DNA from: Thalassotalea piscium
Lineage (GTDB): Bacteria; Pseudomonadota; Gammaproteobacteria; Enterobacterales; Alteromonadaceae
NCBI RefSeq assembly: GCF_030295935.1
Contig: NZ_AP027362.1
Coordinates: 3,534,001 to 3,598,000 of the forward strand
DNA length: 64,000 nt
Direction: 5' to 3'
Each line of letters begins with the position of its first letter. Position 1 is the stretch's first letter. Both the position numbers and the translations under genes were made by a program. Below, piece by piece: positions 51,247 through 60,607 of this stretch. Below the pieces are notes generated by a model that saw only the letters and a list, made by a program, of their open reading frames with translations, was not told the DNA's origin and searched no databases.

Positions 51247-51611
51247 ATTACTTGCCTACTGATGATTAATTCATCTTTTTATAATTAAAAACTTATTCCA
51301 CCCCATTTTTGTGTAGAAAACAAGTAAAACGTTAATTTTTTGTTAAAGCCTTTTCAAGTAATAAAATAGCTTACACCCACAATTAGCCTGCTAGTGTATC
51401 GTTGTACTTAGGCTAATCGGCTTATTCATAAGTTGTTATTATGTGCAATCCTTTATAAAATGATAACTATTGCGTTTTTCATCTACACTTAATTAACGCT
51501 TGTGAATAAATCAGATAGCTAACCTAGTCTGATAATCATTTCCCATCAATTAAAGTGCTGCTTAAACATGCTGTATAGCATTTTAATTCAGCTTTACCGT
51601 TAGAGATAGCT
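51247..51611. other. Divergent promoter region, eps operon and mgtE
   Basis: These 365 bases separate two divergently transcribed units and should contain both promoters. The one structure I see is a stem ATTAGCCT/AGGCTAAT at 51382-51417 with a 20-base loop. No Mg-responsive leader (M-box) was recognised upstream of mgtE. Confidence 0.45.
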
Positions 51612-52955
51612 ATGGAATTACCTGTATTAATTGAAACGCTACGCACCGCGTTAGAAACCAATACCGTGCACCTAATTCAAGAAGAAGAAGAAAACATTCA
51701 CCCTGCAGACTATGCCAGCGCCATTGCTGAATTCCCTATCAACGATGTTTGGACATTACTAAGTGCGCTTCCTGCAGCAGTGCAAGCAAAAGTATTTGGT
51801 TACTTACCAGCAGAAGTACAAGTAGAGCTTTCAATTTGTATTAGCCGGAGAAAATTAGCCCCCATTATTCGACAAGTTTCACCAGACCAACGCGCCGATT
51901 TATTTAACCGACTTACCGAAGAGCAACGCGAAACCTTATTACCCGCATTAGCAATAGCAGAACGTGAAGATCTATTACAGCTATGTTCGCATGACGAAGG
52001 CACCGCCGGTGCCATTATGACATCTGACTATGCAATGCTTACCGCCGACCTTACAGTGTCGCAAGCCTTAGATGTATTAAGACACGAAGCGCCCGACAAA
52101 GAAACGATTTACTCAGCGTACGTAGTAGACAAAAGCCGGCACTTAATTGGAGTGGTATCGCTTAGAGAATTAATTCTGGCACCAGTAACTATGCCAATAA
52201 ATGAATTAATGAATAACGCACCAATTTTTGCCTCGGTTGACACCCCACAAGAAGAAATTGCAACCTTAATTGCCAAATATGACCTACTCGCGCTGCCCAT
52301 TATTAATGCCGAAAATCAAATTGTAGGCATTGTTACCTACGATGACGCAATGGACGTTGTAGCAGAAGAAGCAACAGAAGATTTTCATAAAACAGCTACC
52401 ATTGGCAAATTAGAAATAAGCGTAAAAGAAGCAAGTATATTTTTACTCTACCGCAAGCGTGTTTTTTGGTTAGTAATATTAGTATTTGGTAATATTTTTT
52501 CAGGCGCGGGTATCTCATATTACGAAAGCACAATTTCCGACCATATCGCCTTATTGTTCTTTTTACCGCTATTAATTGGCAGTAGTGGAAACGCCGGCGC
52601 ACAATCAGGCACATTAATGGTACGGGCACTGGCAACTGGCGATATAAAACTACGCGACTGGGGCAGCTTATTAGCAAAAGAATGTTTAGTAGCAAGCTTA
52701 TTAGGCCTAACCATGGCTAGCGCCGTAGTAGGATTAGGCTGGTGGCGCGGCGGATACGACATAGCAATAGTGGTGTCAGTAACCATGATGTTAGTAGTGT
52801 TAGCAGGTAGTTTAATTGGCCTTTCATTACCTTTTTTATTAAGCCGCTTCAAACTTGACCCAGCCACCGCTAGCGGCCCTTTAATTACCTCAATAGCCGA
52901 CGTTGCCGGTGTAGTATTATACTTTTCAATTGCGACTTGGTACTTGGCGTTGTAA
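51612..52955 (+). CDS. mgtE: MgtE magnesium channel
   Basis: The 447-residue protein has the MgtE N domain (about 15-125), two CBS domains that sense cytoplasmic magnesium (about 135-255) and five C-terminal membrane helices. The channel motifs GSSGNAGAQSGTLMVRALA and DPATASGPLITSIADV are clear. MgtE admits Mg2+ and closes when the cytoplasmic concentration is high. It is a single gene facing away from the eps operon. Confidence 0.95.
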   Translation: MELPVLIETLRTALETNTVHLIQEEEENIHPADYASAIAEFPINDVWTLLSALPAAVQAKVFGYLPAEVQVELSICISRRKLAPIIRQVSPDQRADLFNRLTEEQRETLLPALAIAEREDLLQLCSHDEGTAGAIMTSDYAMLTADLTVSQALDVLRHEAPDKETIYSAYVVDKSRHLIGVVSLRELILAPVTMPINELMNNAPIFASVDTPQEEIATLIAKYDLLALPIINAENQIVGIVTYDDAMDVVAEEATEDFHKTATIGKLEISVKEASIFLLYRKRVFWLVILVFGNIFSGAGISYYESTISDHIALLFFLPLLIGSSGNAGAQSGTLMVRALATGDIKLRDWGSLLAKECLVASLLGLTMASAVVGLGWWRGGYDIAIVVSVTMMLVVLAGSLIGLSLPFLLSRFKLDPATASGPLITSIADVAGVVLYFSIATWYLAL

Positions 52956-53057
52956 TTAAGGGGGATTGGCAATAGTGAGTAGCCGTTGTTGTTTTAGAGT
53001 GATGGCGGTTAACTAATGCAATTTAAATCAGGATTGCACAGCCATAGTAAAGCGCAC

Positions 53058-53095
53058 CAACTAAGCAACTAAGCAACTAAGCAACTAAGCAACTA
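53058..53095. repeat. 8-bp tandem repeat (CAACTAAG)
   Basis: Four perfect copies of CAACTAAG and a partial fifth (CAACTA) lie in the 252-base gap between mgtE and the helicase gene. The length and perfect repetition suggest a slippage-prone site. Confidence 0.9.
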
Positions 53096-53207
53096 TGATG
53101 ACCTACTTTGATAATTTAGTTATAAAGAATAGAAGTGAATTGGCCATTCCTGTCTGACACTTTTTCATATATCCTGGCATTAAAACCGGAAAGTAAAAAG
53201 GACTTTC

Positions 53208-56200
53208 ATGAAACAAACAGGTATCTATGAACAACTCATTACTCAATTGGTTGAACAAAATTTAGATCGTGACTCGTTTTATGTAGGTGAAAGATCATTA
53301 GAAGCTGGTGAAGCTGCAACATGGTTATCAAGATTCTTAACACGTCTTATCGAAATTGCTATGGACTCAGTGCCAAATGGTGAGACTCGAATTAGTGAAC
53401 AAATCAATCTAGCTAACACCATAGTTAAATGGCTTAGTACACACATCAAAGATAAAGAACTAATTAGTGAAAACCTGTTAGATAGCCAAGGTAAAATTCT
53501 TACCGCTATTTTTGATAAATCCAACCCGATTGCAGCAGACTTGCCGAAATACGTTAAATCAATAATGCCTATTACTGGGCTGAGCCAAAGCGAATTATTT
53601 TGCGGCAGTAATGTTGGTGTATCACTAGAGACTGAGATCAAAAGAGAGATCCAATCATCTGATAAAATTTATTGGTTGGTGTCTTTTATCAAATGGGCTG
53701 GCATTCGAATATTTAAAAACGAGTTAGAAGCATTTACTCGAAGTGGAAAGCAACTAAAAATAATCACCACCTCATACATGGGCGCGACAGATGCTAAAGC
53801 GGTTGAGTTTTTAGCCACATTACCTAACACCGAAGTAAAGCTCAGTTACAACACTAACCGAGAAAGGTTGCACGCAAAATCTTACTTATTTATGCGAGAT
53901 ACCGGCTTTCACACTGGCTATATCGGCTCTTCTAATTTATCGCATTCAGCATTAACCAGTGGTTTAGAGTGGAATTTAAAAATCACCTCACAAGAAATCC
54001 CCCATATTATTGAAAAGTCGCTCAGTACCTTTGAAACCTATTGGCAGTCACCTGACTTTGAACACTTTGATGGCAAAGCACAGAGTAAAGAAAAGCTCCA
54101 TGACGCTCTGCAGGCAGCAAAAGGCAGTTTTAACAATACAACGCCGAGTTTCTATTTCGATATAAAACCGCATTCTCATCAGCAAACTATATTAGAAAAG
54201 CTACAGGTCGAACGTGAACTGCATGATCGTTATCGCAACTTAGTGGTTGCCGCTACAGGCACAGGTAAAACCATTATTTCAGCTTTCGACTTTGCTCGTT
54301 TTTACGATAAAAATCCTGAAGCAAAGTTCCTATTTATTGCCCATAGAGAAGAAATTTTAAAACAGGCACAAGGCGCATACCGTGGCGTAATAAAAAACAG
54401 TAATTTTGGCGAATTATGGGTCGGCAATAACAAACCAAACAAATATCACCATCTTTTTGCTTCTATTCAAAGTTTAAACTCACAAATGAGTAACCCAATT
54501 GACACTTTAGCGTTAAGTGAAGATTACTTTGATTATATTGTTATTGACGAAGTTCATCATATTGCAGCCAAAAGCTACCGCGAAGTATTAAAGCACTTTA
54601 GCCCGAAAATACTACTAGGGTTAACCGCGACACCAGAACGTCACGATGGTACAGATATTCTTAGCGACTTTTGCCATGTTATTGCCGCTGAAATACGCTT
54701 GCCTGAAGCGATTAACCAACGCCACCTTTCACCCTTTCAATACTTTGCCATCGATGATGATACTGATCTGAGCAAAATAAAATGGTCAAAAGGCCGTTAT
54801 GACATTGCTGAATTAACCAACCTTTATACTTATAACGACCAACGTGTTTTACGAATACTGCAAAGCTTAAACGAAATTATTACTGATATCGCTCAAATGC
54901 GCGCATTGGCATTTTGTGTCAGTAAAGAACACGCAAATTTTATGGCGAAAAAGTTTACTCTGAAAAATATAGCTTGTGGCGTGCTAACTAGTGATAACAG
55001 TAAAGATCGAGAAGTCATGCAGCAACGACTTAAATCAAAACAAATAAACGTGCTGTTTGTCGTCGATATTTTTAATGAAGGTGTCGATATACCAGAACTA
55101 GATACTTTACTGTTTTTACGCCCAACAGAAAGCTTGACGATATTCTTACAACAACTAGGTCGCGGACTGCGTTTAACCGATAACAAAGAATGTTGCACAA
55201 TATTAGATTTTGTCGGTAATTCGCGACCAGAATACGACTTTTCACATAAGTTTAGAGCATTAGTCGGTAAAACCAATCAAGCAATAGCAAAAGAAATTAA
55301 ACAAGGTTTCCCTCATTTGCCTTTGGGTTGTCGTATCGAGTTACAAGAAAAAACGCAAACCATGATCTTAAAAAACATCAGCCAAGCAACACTTAATAAA
55401 AGCCGATTAATTAACTTAATTATTAATTTCCCACATGTTACTCACTTACCTCTAACATTAAAAAACTTCTTAGATATCAACCCTAATATTACATTAGAAG
55501 ATATCTACAAAGTTAAAGTTGGAAAGTTTGGCGGTTGGCAAGCCCTACTGGCAATAAGTAAAAATAAAGCCATAGATGAAAGTAAACAGGCGCTTTATGC
55601 TGCTTACTATCGCGCTATCAACAATCGGTTAATGATCTGCACTTCAATATCTTATTTACGCTTTATTAAAGCCCTTTGCGATAATAATTTTGCGTTGCCA
55701 TTAGCCAACTTTACAGGCGATACAGTAAACTCTGAGCAATTGTTTACCCTGATGTGTCATTACGACTTTTGGGATAAAGCCGGCAAACAAGCAGGCTTTA
55801 ATAGCCTTGAAGAAAGTATCGCAGCGCTTAGAGATAAAAACCTGCAAACTGAACTCAGCGAAGTTATCGAAATATTGATTGAGCAACTAGAAGTAAGTGA
55901 GTTTGCTATGCCAAAGGTTGGTAATGCAAAGGTCGATCTAGCGCCATTAAAAATGCATGTTCGCTATCCGAAAGAGCATATTCTTGTCGCTTTTGGTGAC
56001 AGTACTTTTTCAAAAAAATCATCTAATAGAGAAGGCTTATTAAATGTAGCTGATGCTAATGTAGAGCTGCTCTTTGTTACTTTAAATAAAAATGAAAAAC
56101 AATTTTCAGCCACAACCATGTATCATGACTATGCAATAAGCCCTACATTGTTTCACTGGCAAACACAAAATAGCGCTAAGCCAGAGTCAGGCAAAGGTTT

Positions 56201-56417
56201 AAACTACATTAAACAAAAAGAAAACAACAAAACTTTCATTTTATTTGTCCGCGAACAAGCCAAAGACGAAAACGGGAAAACTATGGGTTTTGTTAACTTT
56301 GGCCCTGTTGATTTTGTTAAATATGAAGGTAGCCAACCAATGAATATTACGTGGAAATTAAAACATCCCATGCCAGCGTATTTGTGGCATGAGACGGCTA
56401 AGTTGGCGGTTGGTTAA
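53208..56417 (+). CDS. PLD-nuclease/DEAD helicase/DUF3427 protein
   Basis: The 1069-residue protein has a phospholipase D-type domain (about 120-285) with HAK at 222-224 and GSSN at 240-243. An SF2 helicase follows: Walker A AATGTGKT at 348-355, DEVH at 447-450, GLTATPERHDG (motif III region) and QQLGRGLR (motif VI) at 648-655. The C-terminal DUF3427 domain occupies about 880-1065. A single HxK motif suggests dimerisation, as in the BfiI-type nucleases. Such proteins occur in defence-rich regions and may process foreign or damaged DNA. An AAAAAGGAC ribosome site precedes the ATG. It converges on the methyltransferase-HNH gene with 41 bases between the stops. Confidence 0.88.
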   Translation: MKQTGIYEQLITQLVEQNLDRDSFYVGERSLEAGEAATWLSRFLTRLIEIAMDSVPNGETRISEQINLANTIVKWLSTHIKDKELISENLLDSQGKILTAIFDKSNPIAADLPKYVKSIMPITGLSQSELFCGSNVGVSLETEIKREIQSSDKIYWLVSFIKWAGIRIFKNELEAFTRSGKQLKIITTSYMGATDAKAVEFLATLPNTEVKLSYNTNRERLHAKSYLFMRDTGFHTGYIGSSNLSHSALTSGLEWNLKITSQEIPHIIEKSLSTFETYWQSPDFEHFDGKAQSKEKLHDALQAAKGSFNNTTPSFYFDIKPHSHQQTILEKLQVERELHDRYRNLVVAATGTGKTIISAFDFARFYDKNPEAKFLFIAHREEILKQAQGAYRGVIKNSNFGELWVGNNKPNKYHHLFASIQSLNSQMSNPIDTLALSEDYFDYIVIDEVHHIAAKSYREVLKHFSPKILLGLTATPERHDGTDILSDFCHVIAAEIRLPEAINQRHLSPFQYFAIDDDTDLSKIKWSKGRYDIAELTNLYTYNDQRVLRILQSLNEIITDIAQMRALAFCVSKEHANFMAKKFTLKNIACGVLTSDNSKDREVMQQRLKSKQINVLFVVDIFNEGVDIPELDTLLFLRPTESLTIFLQQLGRGLRLTDNKECCTILDFVGNSRPEYDFSHKFRALVGKTNQAIAKEIKQGFPHLPLGCRIELQEKTQTMILKNISQATLNKSRLINLIINFPHVTHLPLTLKNFLDINPNITLEDIYKVKVGKFGGWQALLAISKNKAIDESKQALYAAYYRAINNRLMICTSISYLRFIKALCDNNFALPLANFTGDTVNSEQLFTLMCHYDFWDKAGKQAGFNSLEESIAALRDKNLQTELSEVIEILIEQLEVSEFAMPKVGNAKVDLAPLKMHVRYPKEHILVAFGDSTFSKKSSNREGLLNVADANVELLFVTLNKNEKQFSATTMYHDYAISPTLFHWQTQNSAKPESGKGLNYIKQKENNKTFILFVREQAKDENGKTMGFVNFGPVDFVKYEGSQPMNITWKLKHPMPAYLWHETAKLAVG

Positions 56418-56458
56418 CCTAAGGGCAATAAACCAATACTTCTTAGAATGCAGCGTTA

Positions 56459-58357
56459 TCACCACTCTCTCAATTGCTGCATTTCTTTCAATCTCCCTCG
56501 CTGTAACACCAGCGCTTCAAAAAGGTCATCAATTGAAGTGTTATCTGAACTTAATCCCGGTAAGGCGATATTTGCTTCAGCAAAAAAACGCTTCATTGTT
56601 GTTTTTTCTGTATCAATTGTTGGGACAGTTTCTACTTCTATGCTGGCGGTAAATAGAGTTTCACTAATTACATAACCAGCAGACATATCATTTACTTCAT
56701 TTTTTTTCGTTGTAGCAACCGTGGTTATTTCTTTGTTTAGCCAAGCTTCTTGCCACCAATGTTTAATGCGTTCTTTCGATTGCTTTAATTTATATTCAGT
56801 TGGTAAGCGATCGCTTTTCTGATTATTGATAACGCTATCGGTTGGCAGCAAATTCCATAGGTCGTTATTCGGCCAGCGAGCAAATGGCATGCTGTGATCA
56901 ATATCGTATTGGTTTTTTAATGATTTGGCAGACCAAACGCATTTCGCAATTTCAGGCATTTGTTGTTTTAGTTGTTCAAAACGTTTGCGTACTTCGGTTG
57001 TAGTGCGCACAGGCTCTAACCAGCTTAAAGCTTGGTGTAAGTAATATTGCTTTTCTGGTGTTTTATAAGCGCTGTTACCGGTATAACTTGCCATTGCTTT
57101 AACCCACTCGTTCACTAAAACGGGTTCAATCCAGCAAGCGTAGCGATTAAATGCCAGCCATGTGGATTCAGGTAGTGAGAATTCGCCCCATTGTGCAAGG
57201 GTTGGTAAATCTAAAAATATACTGTCTTTGGCTTTTACTGTGTTGCTTGCTATTTCAAACACGGGTTGGTCGCTATTAGCTTCTTGATTAGGATAAGTAA
57301 TATATTTACACGGCATATTTTTAATATTGCTTACCGCGGCAGAGAGTGTTTTATGTAGAGCAATAGCATCGTCACCTACAAACAAGTTGCCGATTCTATA
57401 GTCTGACGCGGTTCTATGAGTTAACTTGTGCCAACCATCTTCTTTCATAAAGCCCATGTTAGGGTTTTTATTAGGAGTTTGAAAAAATTTATGGCTATCT
57501 ATTAAATCTTTGTACTGGTGACACCAATAAAGCGCAACTAAACCTGCTGGTAAAATAACGCGATCGCCAAAGGGTGATGCTTCTCTTCTTAAAACTGCAC
57601 CAGAGTGACCGTCGGCAATGCGCAGTAACACTCTTAATAACGCCAGTTTATGTGTGGCTGATTTGCCATCATTAATCGCGACATGACGAATAAACGGGAA
57701 AGCACCTGTGCCATCGTCAGGTAATTGCAGAACTATTGTTTGCCAATGAATATGATTACGACCTAGCTCGTCATTTTCTTTTGGTGTTTCTAGTTTAGTA
57801 AATAAGCCTACACCGGTAGCGAGTTGTTTTAATTCATCTGCGCAAACATCAAACATTTTTCGGGTTTTATAATCGTCTTCGGTTTGGCCATGACGAAGTG
57901 AAATAACCAATTTGCCACCGGGTTTAAGTAAGTTGGCAAGTTTGCGTAGTGAACGTGCGCGATCACTTGGCGGAATATGCATCCAAACCGCGCTGAGTAG
58001 AATTAAGTCAAAGCTAACTTCTTGTTTAGTAATAACGTTTAATGTCGGTAAAGCATCGTTGAGCCATTTTACTTTTAAATCTTTTGTGACTTTAGCGCCT
58101 AATTCGGCAAGTTCAGTGGCGGGCTCAACTGCAAAAACTTGAATATTGTTTACTTCTTTATGTGTTTTTTCCGCCAGTTCGGCAAAATGCTTAGCATCGC
58201 GACCAGAGCCTGCGCCTAAATCAAGAATGCGCGCGGCGGGGTTTTCGATAATGGAAGGTAAAAATTGAGCCCAACTTTTGTGTACGTCTTTAAATGACTT
58301 TGAAAGGTATTGTTCTGCTATGCCTTCGGCATTTTGATTATAGAAGTTGTGAGACAA
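56459..58357 (-). CDS. Class I methyltransferase fused to HNH endonuclease
   Basis: The 632-residue protein begins with a class I SAM methyltransferase domain (about 10-210, motif I ILDLGAGSGRDA at 44-55, then DLILLSAVWMHIPP). A middle region of about 260 residues has no recognised family but contains many Trp residues. An HNH nuclease motif follows: DIDHSMPFARWPNNDLWNLLP (His488, Asn498), then NNQKSDRLP. The methyltransferase part looks like the small-molecule or protein type (UbiE-like), not a DNA methylase, as no NPPY-type motif is visible. The start is TTG at 58357 with AAGGGA upstream. A restriction-like or abortive role is an inference from the nuclease and the neighbours. Confidence 0.82.
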   Translation of the reverse strand: MSHNFYNQNAEGIAEQYLSKSFKDVHKSWAQFLPSIIENPAARILDLGAGSGRDAKHFAELAEKTHKEVNNIQVFAVEPATELAELGAKVTKDLKVKWLNDALPTLNVITKQEVSFDLILLSAVWMHIPPSDRARSLRKLANLLKPGGKLVISLRHGQTEDDYKTRKMFDVCADELKQLATGVGLFTKLETPKENDELGRNHIHWQTIVLQLPDDGTGAFPFIRHVAINDGKSATHKLALLRVLLRIADGHSGAVLRREASPFGDRVILPAGLVALYWCHQYKDLIDSHKFFQTPNKNPNMGFMKEDGWHKLTHRTASDYRIGNLFVGDDAIALHKTLSAAVSNIKNMPCKYITYPNQEANSDQPVFEIASNTVKAKDSIFLDLPTLAQWGEFSLPESTWLAFNRYACWIEPVLVNEWVKAMASYTGNSAYKTPEKQYYLHQALSWLEPVRTTTEVRKRFEQLKQQMPEIAKCVWSAKSLKNQYDIDHSMPFARWPNNDLWNLLPTDSVINNQKSDRLPTEYKLKQSKERIKHWWQEAWLNKEITTVATTKKNEVNDMSAGYVISETLFTASIEVETVPTIDTEKTTMKRFFAEANIALPGLSSDNTSIDDLFEALVLQRGRLKEMQQLREW

Positions 58358-58440
58358 TTGCGGTTCCCTTTCGCATGCGAGTTATTATAAAAAATTGCAC
58401 ACACGTACATTCTCTTATTTAATAATTTTTGTCAATATGA

Positions 58441-58643
58441 CATTCATCCAAATAGTTAATGCACTTACTTTACGTTTGGTCATTACCATTAATCCTGCGA
58501 TGAGTTCACTATTAGAGTGATGATTATTGAGTGTTGTATTTTTTTCTACCAATTGTAACTTTACCACGAAAATAGAAAGCACTTTAAACAGACGTTCTAT
58601 TGTTACTTTTTGTTGGGCGCTTTCGAGTGTTTGCTAGCTTTGC
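58441..58643 (-). pseudogene. Decayed hipB end with hipA start
   Basis: The minus strand aligns closely over about 200 bases with the hipB-hipA junction at 60289-60490. Translated, it gives QTLESAQQKVTIERLFKVLS and, after a few bases of drift, TKRKVSALTIWMN, the hipA N terminus. A TAG stop replaces the Tyr codon of hipB just before QTLES, and the hipA part breaks off after about 14 codons. The region 58358-58440 upstream holds only the TATAAT-like start region of the methyltransferase gene. Confidence 0.85.
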
Positions 58644-58737
58644 AGAAAATCGGCGCCGCCTAAGAGAGGCTGAAGGCGCGCAAGCCAATATCACCGCCCT
58701 TAAGGCAATACATAAAAAAGATAAATATAAACAATAA
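58639..58737 (+). other. Orphan C-terminal coding fragment
   Basis: This short open stretch reads FAENRRRLREAEGAQANITA and continues to a natural-looking lysine-rich end (KAIHKKDKYKQ, stop). It is more GC-rich than its surroundings and has no start codon or upstream frame, so it may be the 3' scrap of a lost gene. The following 58738-58994 holds nothing recognised apart from one short repeat. Confidence 0.3.
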
Positions 58738-58978
58738 AAGTAATAAAACAGCGCACACCAATTCTTAAGAAAAACAGCCCCAAAATAATCGGCTGCGCGT
58801 TTAGGAACTACCCAACTATCCTTTATGACTACAGACGATAAACTTTAACGCCTGATGGATTAAATGAGATCAAACGAGAAACTTTTTATTCAATATTCTG
58901 AATTTGCTCGCGTAGTAGAAAAATAAAAACCATTATTTTCAGTTTGTTAATCTTTATTTAGACAGAGTGATTTAGCTG

Positions 58979-58990
58979 TATGTCACCACT
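58979..58990 (+). repeat. Possible island boundary repeat, left
   Basis: TATGTCACCACT lies five bases before the hipA stop codon and recurs in the same orientation at 61162-61173. The pair encloses hipBA and the integrase remnant. Confidence 0.4.
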
Positions 58991-58994
58991 TAGT

Positions 58995-60332
58995 TTATGT
59001 GTGCACGCTTAGCTTGTTTGCTTGCGTTTTCATTCCTACAAAGATCTTATTCGATATATTAGTTGGAAAGCCTTCAGGGAGATTTGTGCTGACATTTTCA
59101 ATAACAGTATCAAATACTCTAATCACTGAGTCAATAAGCTCAATTACTTCTGCTTCGGTAAATCCTACTGCTTTGCCCTGTTGAATGAAATGCCGATATT
59201 GTATTTTTTGTAATTGATAGTAATTTTTGCTACCACGAATGGCCATTGCCATTTTTACTTTCTGTTTAGCAATTTGGTTCGCCTTATTACCAATAAGCGG
59301 GTGAATAGACAGCACGTCATATAGCGGTGTTAGTTTGTATTTATTTTCTGGTAAATGAGTAACGCTAAAATTCTTTGCATGACCATCGGTTGCTGCAAGT
59401 AAGTAAAATACAATTTGCGCTTTAAAAAAGTGTTGTTTATCAATAGCTGCATTTTCACTACTGGCAAGTAGCTTCATACAATCATCAATACTCAACCCCC
59501 CATCGCTTTGATATTTAAGCAATGATGACAAACCAGTTGCTTGACAAAAATCTTCTTGAGGCAATCGAATAATCCATGAGCCATCACTTGATAATTTACG
59601 ATCAAAACGCTCAACAATAAGTGCTTTTTTACCCGCAAAAGACCCCATATCACAATGCGCAATAGGAACACCAAATTCGGCTATTATCTTCGAGCACAGC
59701 CATTCGTTTTCAACAGAGGCTTCCATGTCTGCTTTCATATTTCCAACTAAACCCATTGGCAGTTTAAAAATATGTGTTGTCGGTGTTTCTCCTAAAGGTT
59801 CACACCATTGGTTATTGTGCCAAAGTAGCGCGGTTTTTTCTTGCGCGCCAGCAAGTGAAATTCTCAGCTCATCATCGTCGTCTAAACGGCCTAGCGGATA
59901 GGTATCAACAGCTTTATTTAGTATTCCCGCGACTTGCTGTTCATTTAGCGGTTTATACTGAATTTGTTTAATATTTTGAGGCTTTTCGCCTTCTGGTAGC
60001 AATTGAATTGCCCCCACACAATCACGACCAAGCTCAACGAGTAAATCAAATACCTTGGTGCTTGCCGTACTAAACCGCCTAGCTAATCGATCACGTATAT
60101 CTCTACTATCAGGCAGTAAATTATCAAAGTAAAATGAAACGATATCACCTTTAATTGGTTGGTTTCCTGGAGTAAATGGTAGTGATAAAGATAAGGGGCG
60201 ACCTCGCGGGTTTTCTAGCCATTCTTCGGCATATTGCAACTCATCAACACCTGACTTTATTCGCCAAGTACCAACAAACTCTGCGTTCATCCAAATAGTT
60301 AATGCGCTTACTTTACGTTTTGCCATTACCAT
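58995..60332 (-). CDS. hipA: HipA-type serine/threonine kinase toxin
   Basis: HipA kinases arrest growth by phosphorylating targets such as glutamyl-tRNA synthetase; the antitoxin HipB neutralises them. The 445-residue protein has the couple/N domain (about 10-110), the ATP-site loop ISLAGAQEKTAL with the regulatory Ser at 159, the catalytic ATDGHAKNFS (Asp316, Asn321) and the metal-binding YDVLS (Asp339). All key residues are present. The start overlaps the hipB stop by seven bases. A decayed copy of its first codons lies 500 bases downstream of its stop. Confidence 0.93.
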   Translation of the reverse strand: MVMAKRKVSALTIWMNAEFVGTWRIKSGVDELQYAEEWLENPRGRPLSLSLPFTPGNQPIKGDIVSFYFDNLLPDSRDIRDRLARRFSTASTKVFDLLVELGRDCVGAIQLLPEGEKPQNIKQIQYKPLNEQQVAGILNKAVDTYPLGRLDDDDELRISLAGAQEKTALLWHNNQWCEPLGETPTTHIFKLPMGLVGNMKADMEASVENEWLCSKIIAEFGVPIAHCDMGSFAGKKALIVERFDRKLSSDGSWIIRLPQEDFCQATGLSSLLKYQSDGGLSIDDCMKLLASSENAAIDKQHFFKAQIVFYLLAATDGHAKNFSVTHLPENKYKLTPLYDVLSIHPLIGNKANQIAKQKVKMAMAIRGSKNYYQLQKIQYRHFIQQGKAVGFTEAEVIELIDSVIRVFDTVIENVSTNLPEGFPTNISNKIFVGMKTQANKLSVHT

Positions 60333-60595
60333 TCATCCTGCGCGAGTTCGTTACTGGATAAGCTACTCTCTAGCGGTTTATTTTTTTCTACAAATTGTAG
60401 CTTTATATCCAAAATAGAAAGCACTTTAAACAGACGTTCTATCGTTACCTTTTGTGGTGCGCTTTCAAGTGTTTGATAGCTTTGTTGGCTAATACCCAGT
60501 TTTTCAGCCAGCGCTTTTTGAGAAAGTCCATTAGACTTTCGAAACCCGACAAGAATCGGTTTAATTTGATCAAGAGTATTAATTGTGTAATTCAC
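60326..60595 (-). CDS. hipB: HipB antitoxin, XRE-type repressor
   Basis: The 89-residue protein has an XRE helix-turn-helix (about 14-55, LSQKALAEKLGISQQSYQTLE) that binds DNA, and a tail that contacts HipA. I choose the GTG at 60595, which follows a GGTGG ribosome site by five bases; TTG and GTG codons up to 60607 also lie in frame. It precedes hipA and should repress its own promoter through the three palindromes just upstream. Confidence 0.9.
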   Translation of the reverse strand: MNYTINTLDQIKPILVGFRKSNGLSQKALAEKLGISQQSYQTLESAPQKVTIERLFKVLSILDIKLQFVEKNKPLESSLSSNELAQDEW

Positions 60596-60607
60596 GCTAA
60601 CCACCAA

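Noticed and set aside
51382..51611. Magnesium riboswitch upstream of mgtE
   Set aside because: Only one short stem is seen and no M-box-like set of helices or terminator could be recognised.
52396..52972. Antisense frames of 99 and 150 codons within mgtE
   Set aside because: They are shadow frames of a clearly coding gene and show no protein-like composition or start signals.
53058..53095. Possible CRISPR array
   Set aside because: The 8-bp units are directly contiguous with no spacers, so this is a simple tandem repeat.
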